Assembly: GCF_032854445.1 (NCBI RefSeq)
Contig: NC_088300.1
Coordinates: 43,434,984 to 43,498,983 of the forward strand
Direction of reading: 5' to 3'
Source: Liolophura sinensis
Lineage: Eukaryota > Mollusca > Polyplacophora > Chitonida > Chitonidae
DNA: 64,000 nucleotides
The notes under the pieces are model-generated. The model saw nothing but the letters and a program-made list of their open reading frames with translations. It made no database searches and was not told the DNA's origin. Each line of letters begins with the position of its first letter. The stretch's first letter is position 1. The position numbers and the translations under genes are program-made. Positions 23,948-34,100 of the stretch are shown here, in pieces.

Positions 23948-24859
23948 GTATAAAAATATATTACCCACTTAGGTCAATAAACACACTGTTATATGTAAGA
24001 GTGACAATCAATCCCGTATGACTTAGGCCTTTGTACCATAACTAAAACCAGATCGCAGCTTCGCCTGTCAGTTTCAATGTTACACGGGTGTATATATATA
24101 TATATCTTGTAAAACGACAAGGAGCAATTTGTCTTTTCACAACAATAAATCTAAGCCTTAGTAACATAAGAATAGTCATTAGCACCCCAGTCGATATATA
24201 TTCACGTCAGTTTCTTTCCTGTACTCTTTATTTATTTATATTAAGCATAAAGGTCAAAAGATAAATTGATTTTAACCCAGCTTGGATTTTGGTGCCTGCT
24301 GGTGTGATCTGCACTATAAGCCGGACTGATATATCGGTATATGTGCTGATAAATGGGATATTATATCGATCCAGCTGTGCTTGTATTTCGCATCAGTGCG
24401 ACTGGAGTTACTGGCCGCATTCCATGTCGGATTTGGTTATATTTCGATTCCATGCCAAAAACATGACTGCGTGAACGGTTTTTAAGTTAGACTCATTGCA
24501 AGATTACTTGTTTACAATTAGGGAAGACTATAATGATTCAATGACTCCATAGCCCCAAGCACTGCTCTACGTCGTTAGATATCCTCCCCCCCCCCCCCCC
24601 ACCAATCACGAGACAGAAGCGTTTGACTTCTGGACGGGTCTATTGTAGTTCTATGGGTGGATAGAGGTTGTTGTTTACATTGAATAAAGCAGACGACAAA
24701 TATAAACAAAGAAACGAAATGGCCATTTTTTCTGTCAGAGCGAACGTTTATTTTAAAGAAGAAAAGTATCAGGTTACAGATAATTTAAAGCCCATAGGGA
24801 CGTTTAAATGCTACACAAAAGAGATAATAATGGTTTCACGAAAATTTTTTTTTTTAACA
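23948..24859. other. Unassigned sequence
   Basis: Contains a short TA run near 24095-24105 and a C run at about 24588-24600. An open frame from 24668 leads into the recombinase fragment, but its first 190 bp show no recognisable homology. Confidence 0.35.
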
Positions 24860-25292
24860 TACGGACCTGATAATTCTTCCTCCGAGTCTTTCTTTCAACG
24901 GCCTCTCCTAAACGTCCCAGTTGACCGCAAACCACGGTATGGCAACCAACCAATGGGTCTAAAAAAAACATCGGATCCATGATGTCTGATATTTCCCGCT
25001 ATGCAAAACTTAGTCGCTGGTACACGAATCACTGCGTCCGGGCTACGACAGCCACAGTTCTTGCTGATGCCCTGGTTTCTGTGATGGACGTTATGTCTGA
25101 CAACCCACCGCAAGTGAATCCAATGTAAGGAGTTATGTCACCAAACCCTCCGTTTCAAAACGCCGTGAAATTATCCTGCATGCTTCAAGTGTGTTATCAG
25201 AAAATGCTGAAAGTGAAAATGCAGTTGAGGGAAAATACTCCCATGTCAGTCACGCCACTCCCAGTGCAAATGCCCGACGCTGTCGACTGTAA
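24860..25292 (+). pseudogene. Crypton-like tyrosine recombinase / DUF3504 fragment, frameshifted
   Basis: Three successive plus-strand frames give a continuous match in sense to the C-terminal part of Crypton-type (DUF3504; ZMYM2/QRICH1/KCTD1-related) recombinase domains. Frame 1, to about 24972, has SESFFQRPLLNV and YGNQPMGL. Frame 2, 24964-25128, has SDISRYAKLSRWYTNHCVRA then TTATVLADALVSVMDVMS; HCVR supplies the His-x-x-Arg motif. Frame 3, 25131-25292, begins SYVTKPSVSKRREIILHASS, where the Tyr is in the place expected for the nucleophile. The Ser-Gly-His segment between frames 2 and 3 is lost. The N-terminal part and DNA-binding region are absent. This is a dead fragment, either of a Crypton element or of a gene derived from one. 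Confidence 0.72.
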
Positions 25293-26663
25293 TGTTACAC
25301 GTAACAGTAGCAATACCATCCAAATGGCAAAATCCCAGTTTTCAGTCAAAGTTTTGGAGGGTTGTTCAACAATGCAACAATAAATAAGAGCACAGTTCAC
25401 ATCAACTTCACATCCTCTGGATAACGGACTGGCTGTAGATCGTCCTTTTCAACTCACCAATCCTTGTTTGATGTTTATCCGTGTTAAACTGTTTTTTTTT
25501 TTTCCCACAATGTTCATGTTTTACTCATGTTTCCTCTCCGCAAACGCTATTGCCTGAATGCCGCCAATATATTGCCGTTGACCCAGATCTTCAAATTTGG
25601 TACATCATGTGACCTTTATGCATGAGTGTGACGTGTAGATTTTACGTAACTGGTACAGCGCACTGAGTGAAACACGTGCATGGGGCTGGTTTAATGTACA
25701 TATAACTTTGTACAGATTGCGTCATTACAAATTTAAATTGTGATAGCCATCCATTGTATTTCACAATACAATAAACGCAAATCATATTTATTTTCATGAT
25801 ACCTTCATCATATAAATTATAATATATTTATTTGCTTACTTATAATAAGCATAAACACATATCCGTGATGTTTTTATTGTTTTGTTATTTATCAACATAT
25901 GTTGAGAAATTCACATTCAATTGAAAATGTAAACTGAAGTGTTCCATTATTTCAACATTCGTTACCCAGTGTTTATGAATTTGATACAGAATACAACACG
26001 ACCGCAAAGCATTTACACAAGTAAACCAAATAAAATTCAGTATCAAACTATTTTTAACCTAATTTTGTGTGTTTCAATTATTATTTTTTCGTACGTAATT
26101 CAGACTTTAATTACGTTTCAACAGTTGAACTCCCCACTTTTGTTGTCGTTTTGCTGATGCCAGAGGTTTCCAGCTCCTTTAGCTCTGTTAGACAGAGTTT
26201 GGGAAAATTTTTGACCTGCCCAAACTCTCGCTGCCAGCAACGAGCTACCTCCCCGGCTTACTGTCAGTGCTTTTGGCTGTTTGATACCGTGCCTGTCTTA
26301 CCGAAGCCCACCGTGATAACAGCGACCTAGCTGAAAGCAGGACAATATGAAAGCAACCCTGCAGATGTTTTACTTTATAGTGCTATATTTTATAGTAGGA
26401 ATTGTTTTCGAGAAACAAATGTATTCTTTTTATTATTCCATTCTAGTCGTGAAGCGCGTCCGTAATATTTAGCATTTCATTTTAACACCCCCTGTAAAAC
26501 ACATCATGGTTTCGTCCAGAATTAGGTCACGCCCCTTTAGAACGTTCGGTTGGACGAAAACAACGTGTCGGAAAGTGGGGGCGTTTTTTGCTGTTAATCT
26601 ATACCGCAATGGCTTTTTTGTTATAATTACGAAAACATTTTGCTTCTATCAAGGTAATAGAAT
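25293..26663. other. Unassigned AT-rich sequence
   Basis: Possibly intronic. Short frames at 25939-26330 and 26506-26688 show no motif or splice context. Confidence 0.35.
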
Positions 26664-26807
26664 AGAAATAATGTTCGCGTCAGGGTAGTCTAATGGTAGT
26701 TTTACATCAAATCGATGTGGAAGAGTCTTCGACCTAAAAGATAAACTCTTCCACATCGATTTGATGTAAAACTACCGTTAGACTACCCTGACGCGAATAT
26801 TATTTCT
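26664..26807. repeat. Long near-perfect hairpin (63-bp arms, 18-bp loop)
   Basis: Arms 26664-26726 and 26745-26807 are reverse complements with about two mismatches; the loop is 26727-26744. The arm contains CAGGGTAGTCTAATGGTAG, which resembles a tRNA 5' half / A box. No target-site duplication is clear. It could be a fold-back element, a small MITE or an inverted duplication of a tRNA-like fragment. Confidence 0.92.
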
Positions 26808-27177
26808 TAAATATATGACCCAACATATTCGATTGCGCACGTTCATTTTCACTGAGGTTCTGTCAGGATGGCATTCCTCTGATCTCTAATACTGAGCACC
26901 ACTGTGGAATAGTGGTTTTGTCTACGGTACATGTACCTAGTACAAATGGAGGCTTCATGATAGCAACAACTATATCAGGCATTCAACTATACAGCAAAAT
27001 GGCTTTGATCGTTTGAACTTTACCTTAAGAAATATGTTTGTCCAATTATGTAATATAGGATATTATGATCATAAATTGTGTCATTCATATACGCATTGAT
27101 TCAGATGCTTGCAACTATAAGCTCTTCTCGTTTGTATACAAGTTCTATGAGATCTCACTACTTTCATTTACTTTCAG
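26808..27177. other. Probable intron end
   Basis: Terminates in a pyrimidine-rich acceptor, CTTTCATTTACTTTCAG, at 27177. No other feature seen. Confidence 0.4.
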
Positions 27178-27830
27178 GTTTGGTGTGTTCTACTGAAATG
27201 CCTGGGATCAAGTTTCCTAGCGGATGGAGGAGTGTATTTGAGAGATGTGTCGGTAGAAAAGTCATTTATTCAAAGGACGACGTTCATCTACTGAGGAATG
27301 AGCCTGCTAAAAATGATAATTACTGTGTGGAGAGCTCTACTTCCGGCATTTACAGGTTAGATGACAGTGCGTATTTCAGCTCTGACGAGGCGACAGATGT
27401 GGCTAATGTCACGGCCGCAAACAACACCTTGGGAAGTTCGGCTGTGATGGACGGTCAGTCGCTTGGTACTGTTAGTGATCTAAACCTGGTCTGTGAGTTG
27501 TCCGAGTCGATAGCGAACCACCAACTGGTCACTGACCTGTCCAGAGTCAGCAGTATCCAGGATAGGTCTCTGCGGATCACACGGCGCCGACACGAGAAGG
27601 TCGCCCAGCGAAGAAGGGCCGTCATTACAGCTGATAGCACGGAGGACAGTTCCCAGTCGGACGATGAGACACAGTGTACTGCCCCCGCTTCTGCCCACCA
27701 GCGCCGTATCCCCAGGGCTGACAGCGTCCAAATCAGGTGCTGGGAAATTCGACAGAAGAGGAAAGACCTATTGCAGAAACGCCGCAGTAGGGGCTTGGAA
27801 GGCTGTGACAACTTCAGTGTCAAACCATGA
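27178..27830 (+). CDS. 3'-terminal exon of an unknown Ser-rich basic/acidic protein
   Basis: A strong acceptor (CATTTACTTTCAG) precedes an open frame of 217 codons ending at TGA 27828-27830. Entered from an upstream exon it needs a phase-1 intron. Alternatively translation starts at ATG 27198 inside the exon, giving 210 residues. Counting from that Met: a compact N-terminus (PSGWRSVFERCVGRKVIY, 7-24), a Ser/Asp-rich segment (47-66), a Leu/Ser region (88-120), a basic cluster ITRRRHEKVAQRRRAV (127-142) that resembles a nuclear localisation signal, an acidic Ser/Asp patch (146-157), and a basic helix near the C-terminus (IRQKRKDLLQKRRSRG). The minus-strand frames over it are shadows. I do not recognise the family; a nuclear or regulatory role is a guess from composition. 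Confidence refers to it being a real coding exon. Confidence 0.7.
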
Positions 27831-29497
27831 CTTTTTCCCCATAACAGTGTCATTTTGCCTCTCGTAACCATATTGTGGCTACAATTTTAATTGGGTGTCA
27901 CTGGCTGATTCTGTACTCAAAGGACACTCAGGTGCGAACTCTCACAAAGGTGGGCGTGTTAAGTTCCATATAATACAGTCCAGCACACAGGATTCAGTAT
28001 TAAATCCATACACATCAAGGGCCACTGACGACTTAAGTATATATTTACACGTATATGCGTGTGAGAAGTTTTTTGCTTTTACTTTGAATCACTGAACCGA
28101 AAGGTGGACTTTTTATAAGGGTCAAGGTTTGTTATAGATAATCGTTTAATCACTTTGGTCACATGGACCACATGTGACAGCTTGATGCTTTGAGCTTGCC
28201 CTTCAAACCCTTTGGCCGTAAGTGTCCTTCATTAAATCAAACAAAGATTCTGCATTGTTTCGACCATTTGTTGGTAGACCGGAGACGTTCAATACAATGC
28301 TTTTATAGCATCACTGCACTTAACATCAAATCACCTTTTTTACCTAATTCTGCTTAAGCCATTGTGCTGAGGGGTATGTTCAGGTGGTTACTAGTTAGAA
28401 CAAAGCCTGAGGTAAACTCACAATTAAGAGGCCTGATCGTATATTCATTCAGTGTTGTCAAACCCGAAATGCCACTTGCATTCTCGGGCTTGCCTTGTGC
28501 AAAATGTCGATACAGTATGCTCGACATGGTTTTGTACTTAAGCTTAAGCAGACGTAGAGCCAACATTTATTGGTGTCAGTGTACGGAAAGATCGTTAATC
28601 AGCAACGCCATAAGTACAACATCATAGAACAAAGCCTTAATTCATCCCTCAGTGTTAATCGATTACATATAGTTTCATCCATTCAGTTAAGTAACTCCTG
28701 CTTGTCCACATTGATTGATGACAATTTATATTTTTGATCCATTTTGGAATTTTGAAACTGCTCTATTCGAATGTTTTACCCTGGAAATCCCTATATAATC
28801 TATATCATTTCGCCACCTCTGTTGGAACAAGGGACTTACGTACTGACACATAACTTAACACATATATGTCGCATGGATCAGTCCACTCGAGCCTATTCTT
28901 AATACACTGTCCGGCCTATAGGTTCTCATCGAAACGGAAACATGATCTATTCTTGTATTGAATACTGTAACAGTGAATCACCACTAGATACATGGGCATC
29001 CCATGTTTTTCCGTGTCAGACCCTCTGCGTCAGATTCTGGGACTTGCGCTGCTTCCACTGTAAAGTTGTACGCAAGCGCTGTCTATTGTGAAATCCATTG
29101 TCCCACTACAGGAAGGTAACACAGGACACAAAGATTAAACATTTATCTCCTATATTTTTCGTATTGTATATGAAAGAAGTAAGCCCATCAACCGAGAAAA
29201 TCAAACACATTTACATACGCTGTAGCGTTGGCAGAATATTCGGAATCGCGTATACCGTAATTTGCTGTGATAAAGAGCCATATCAATTCATCGTCAACAT
29301 CACGAAAAACCAACTGTGCCAGGTTGTTATGCTACCCGCTGTATAGTTGGCAAATAAGCCAAATTTATACGTTCAATCCGCAAGTTTCTGTTTAGATCTG
29401 AGATCTATTTCATTCTTCTCATTTCAGTTTTCAGACATGAAAACATTGTTCTGCCGTCTCTCTCATTCATAACCTAGAACTTGCTGAGCTTGCTGTC
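27831..29497. other. 3' flank and unassigned sequence
   Basis: The 3' UTR of the exon above should lie here, but no clear AATAAA close to the stop was found. Frames at 28364-28627 and 29098-29346 have no support. Confidence 0.35.
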
Positions 29498-29659
29498 CTC
29501 TAAGTAACAACTGTGAATTCGAGTCCAGCTCATAGTGGTTTGCTCTCCGGCCGTACGTGGAAAGATCTGCCAGAAACATGCTGATGATCGTGGGTTTCCC
29601 TGGGCTGTGCCCGGCTTCACCAACAGCCCGTAAAACACCAATAAATAAATAAATAAATC
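29498..29659 (+). mobile_element. SINE copy, 5'-eroded
   Basis: Begins in the B-box area (GTGAATTCGAGTCCAGCTCA), retains the CGGCCGTACGTGGAAAG and GTGGGTTTCCCTGGGC segments, has lost much of the 3' core, and ends CGTAAAACACCAATAAATAA. Confidence 0.8.
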
Positions 29660-29823
29660 AAAGTAACAAAGCTATATGCTGCGAATATCAGGATTCTTTT
29701 TATGATGAAAATAACATTAAAAGCAATGTTGAAAGCAATGTTAAAAAAACACCAACAGTACAACTAAAAATTTATTAAATAAGGAGTTCATAATGTGAGA
29801 AGCACACCATATCACTATTAAGA

Positions 29824-30090
29824 TTTATTTATTTATTTGATTGGTGTTTTACGCCGTACTCAAGAATATTTCACTTATACGACGGCTGCCAGAATAATGG
29901 TGGAAGGAGACCGGGCAGCGCCCGGGGGAAACCCATGACCATCCGCAGGTTGCTGTCAGACCTTCCCACGTATGGCCTGTGATGAAGTCAACATGAACTG
30001 GACTTGAACTCCCAGCGACCGCATTGGTGAGAGGCTCCTGGGTCATTACGCTGCGCTAGCGCGCTAACCAACTGAGCCACAGAGGCCCCC
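29824..30090 (-). mobile_element. Full-length SINE
   Basis: Minus-strand copy from the AATA tail (29824) to the GGGGCCTC start (30090), with both Pol III boxes recognisable (GTTGGTTAGCGCGC and the GAGTTCAAGTCC equivalent). It is flanked by ACTATTAAGA (29814-29823) and ACTAATAAGA (30091-30100), a 9-of-10 target-site duplication. It lies downstream of the 3' end of the minus-strand gene. Confidence 0.94.
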
Positions 30091-30454
30091 ACTAATAAGA
30101 GTTACATCATTCAGTGAAAATGCCTATATGCCTAGAATACACCATGTGTCCTACATTCGCAAACACAGCCATCTCGAAAGTCAAAAACTCAAACAACTCC
30201 CTAACAGCTTTTACGTTGAACTGCATGTTCACCACGGTTCTTTATGCAAAATGTATCGTTGACATATGAGGTGAAAAATGTACATTATCGCAGGTTGCCG
30301 TTTGCTTTCACACTTTTGAACCGATAAATATATCTATTTTTCCTTTCTCACAAAAGGCAATTCCAAAAATACGTTAATTCATAACAATACCACATAATTA
30401 TGATTAAATTTTATATTAATGAGGTCATTGAAATAAAATCAAAATGATAGTTCA

Positions 30455-30460
30455 TTTATT
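30455..30460 (-). terminator. Possible poly(A) signal (AATAAA) of the minus-strand gene
   Basis: TTTATT on the plus strand reads AATAAA on the minus strand, about 255 nt past the stop codon at 30715. It is the first canonical hexamer I noticed downstream; a cleavage site cannot be verified. Confidence 0.35.
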
Positions 30461-30714
30461 AAAATATATATTATCGACATGTAAATATAGAGCAAAGAAT
30501 CATGATGGTTTTGGAGCAGAAAAAATATATCGATCAGTGCTTTCCCACAAATGAAAATACCATAAAATGTTAATTTATAAAATCATAATTCTTTTTGATA
30601 TGACGTCAAAGATTTAGTTCAAGTAATAAAACAATAAACGTAGTAAATATGGTGTACAGAATCATGAAAAATGTAATATTAGTTAAAAGTGTTTTGTTTT
30701 TTGCCAAGATGCAG

Positions 30715-31102
30715 CTAAACATTCTGTATTGTCTGTGAGTGCTCGGCTCTCTTGTCTGACACTGTCGTTATCTGTACCAAGCGACAAGCCGCAAATAGCA
30801 AGGCCAGTTGGCTAACCATTTCTCTGGTGATTTGAAGCAGTGGACCTAAGGCGTTGTGCAGGCTTGCTAGGATATTCCACAAAAGAGCAAAAGTTGGATG
30901 CAGCAAGGAGTTAAAGAGCCCCGCAAACACCGGTTTTAACAGGTGATCTCCCACAGCGCTGATAAACCCTGACAATATAGGACCCAGTACAGTTCGGAAC
31001 AAAAACTTCATAAGTTCCACGGTAAAAAGCACCACACATATGAACACTATCTTCAGGCAACCGAAGAGCTCCTGGAAACCGCGCTCTGCCACTTTCTCAA
31101 CC
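30715..31102 (-). CDS. Last coding exon: hydrophobic C-terminus
   Basis: Acceptor TTTATTGTAG|GG at 31103/31102. It enters in phase 2 and runs 129 codons to the stop at 30715. It encodes VEKVAERGFQELFGCLK, then a clear transmembrane-like stretch (IVFICVVLFTVELMKFLF), then amphipathic/hydrophobic segments rich in Leu, Pro and His (PVFAGLFNSLLHPTFALLW), a second possible membrane helix near the end (SQLALLFAACRLVQI) and a hydrophilic tail. The stop follows in the same exon as the probable 3' UTR. Confidence 0.88.
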
Positions 31103-34100
31103 CTACAATAAAATGAAAAGTATCATCAGATAATTTATAATGAATCTCATTATCTCATCATATTCCGCCGAGTAAGATGTTCGCCATTTTAACTCCGAAA
31201 GCGTGATTTTAAAGAATACTTACACTGGGCTATTGCTAAGTAAAACGGTGCGGTCACTGACAAATTTTGCCATGAGTAAATGATTTCCATAGTTTTCATG
31301 TTTTGAATGAGAAAGTCTGGCTGTGGTTTGAGTTGTGAGGCTCCGTTTAGATAAACCATGTCTACATTTCAGACCAGACGGAGCAGCAGTGGTTAAGTCT
31401 TTAAGGAACCACGAGACGTGTTACATGTGAGCGAATGGCAAATACCAGGAACCATGCTTTGATACATCTCTCTTTGTCCTCCATGTTTTTACTTTAGCAG
31501 CCTGCGGGAAGCTCGGGACTATGAATTATAGATTTAGGCGTATAACTATGATCACGCGCTAAGTGATAAAAACGTAAACACGTATGCACCATCAACGCTT
31601 GTATTACCCAGAATACACTAAACAGCTATGAATAATGACTTAACAGTTGAGATCCTTTGCAAATGTTTTTTCTAGAAGTGGAGTCTAACAGTTTCCTTAT
31701 CTCCCGCGCATGACTCATGAAACACTACTGTAGAAACATTAGCCTAGTCACTATACACGCATATATCGCAGTTAGTTAATTTCTTTATCCCAACACGGAA
31801 TTGCTTTTTACATTGCGATTACTTGACCCCCATTTGTTCAGGTAGCAAGCGATCGAACCACTAAACAGACGACGCGATCAAATATATGCACTGCAGTTAT
31901 TGTAATTGCCCCTAACCTCTTATATGCTTAAACCCAAGTTTCCTTAATAGGCGTTGCAAAGTGGATTGAAGCCACTTGCTGTATAGACATTGCTTTGATA
32001 AATTCTTAAAACAACCAGAAAGTTCATTCTTTTGCATGGTATGTTACAGTGTTCTACTATTACAGTCTATTTCTTTTAGAGAGTCGCCTATATTCAGCTC
32101 CCTGCTCAGTCATACTCGTTACCAAAATTTGCCTTTAGCCAGTGACACGTAACAATCAAAGCTGTACACTTTGACACGTGGAACGTTCATTTTACTACAG
32201 GAAAAATGCTGTTAAAATACTGTTTCTAACTCATAATGTTAAACTCCATAAGCTTAGTTTCAAGACCAAGAACTGACTGCATCGGGTGACATCATAATTA
32301 TTCAAAAGCAAGTTGCATGCTCGACAATGGGCGTGGAGAGTAATTCGTTTTACAATGGCTGCACCAACAACGGTTAGAAACACATCCTACACTACTGTAT
32401 CTACGAATGGACTACACGGCTTTTCCTAACACCCATCTCTAAATCCGCCACCACGTGAGATAATATACTACAAGAAATAAAATAACAATCATTTATTAAG
32501 GTTTTATAATATTAAAACGTGTCAACAATTTCAAATATGGCAGTGTCAGTACAGTTAAGTTGACAGCAGTTCATGTATGGCAGCGAGTATGACTGATTTT
32601 ACAGAGAGCTGAATGTAGGCGACTCTCTAAATGAAATAGACTATAGTAAATCAATTTTACTGTGGAATGAATCCCTTTTCCCTGTGAAAGGTAGGTTTGA
32701 AATTTCCCCATGATTAATGAATATAGATGGTAGGCTTGATAGCTTTGTAGTCACAATATGTATGGTAACTTGAAGGTATAATCTGATCAATGAGGTTATT
32801 TGGTCTGAATTAAATCATGTAAAGTATTCTTCAACGTGGAGAATAAGCCGTTCCTTCCTTTTGTTTATGTGCGGGAATACCTCGACAGAAGAGACCAAGA
32901 GAAGTGATTATAGTACCTAAGAAGGTTGTAAATCATAAATAAACAATCATATAAGGTAGGAGGGTGTCATATTACTTTTTATCATTTTAATGTTTTTTAT
33001 CATTTGCTAGTTTATTTACTCTTGGTTCCAACAGTGTTCTGCTATGAAACTTTGTACACTGATTTCAGAATTTTAGTATGTGGACGAAATCGATCGTTTA
33101 GTTATGTTTGGTTAATCTGGCCACGGCCTACATTCTGACAAACCTCTATACTCAAAGCTGCAGCCGAAACTGCTGTAGATCCGGATTCGAAAATGCGACC
33201 TCATTGTTTCAAGGGGCGTGACTGTCAGAAAGCGTCAGCGCTTTAAGGTTACTCGTGCGCAATTCAGGCAATTGAGGCCGATTCGTGTAATCTTAACTCA
33301 TATGAGCCAGCGAGGCCCGGCATTCTTACTTCTAGTGGGTATAATTAGGATGCTTGCCTTTCAATCGCTAGGTGCCCATGACGTGGGTTTCATCCCGTTC
33401 TCAGACAGGGGAATTTCAAGATGCCATTGGGGCATTCCTGACTCAAATTCTTTATAATGGCGTTAAAACAGCAATGTAATCACCACGTCACTATAACGTC
33501 AGAACATTCTTCTGCAGGTCAGGTTTGAATTAAACCTGTCTCCACAATTCACTTACTTTTCTGCCAACCGTGGCATCACTGAGCTGGAACTGACATCTTC
33601 AACCTCGTAATATTGCATATTGCTCTGGTCAAATTGATACAAGTACCTGTGAGAAGATATAGATAAAAACGTCTAATTTTGTCACACATCCATCGATACC
33701 CGAAAATTTTGCACAAACCAAAAAGAACAAGGTGTTACGATACGTGATAACTTTGCCAGTTGTTGATACTTCTTATTTGTCTATAGGCTGTCCAGTTCAG
33801 AAAAGCTAGTCTTCAGCATTTTCATCAGAAAAACCATGCCCAGGTCACATGGGATTTATTTAAGACTTCATAGAGCAGTTGTACTATAAATTTCTATCTA
33901 GATATCCGAACTAATATCACGAAACAGTTCTAATTTGTGGTGGGAAAATTCCGGAAAATTTTGGAATTCGGTTAGTGTTGATTAACATGCTGTGCACAGT
34001 CGTGAAAATAGATGTTCGTTCTGCCTTTATGCCAAAATGCCGCTAATACCGAAATGGTTGATGCATGGCATACTGGTGTGTCCAGACACTGATTTTTCAA

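Noticed and set aside
24588-24602. Poly-C run (others at about 45105 and 62648)
   Set aside because: Simple low-complexity tracts; no associated structure.
27455-27871. 138-codon minus-strand frame opposite the terminal exon at 27178-27830
   Set aside because: The plus-strand frame has a splice acceptor and protein-like composition. The antisense frame has neither and is open because of codon bias on the other strand.
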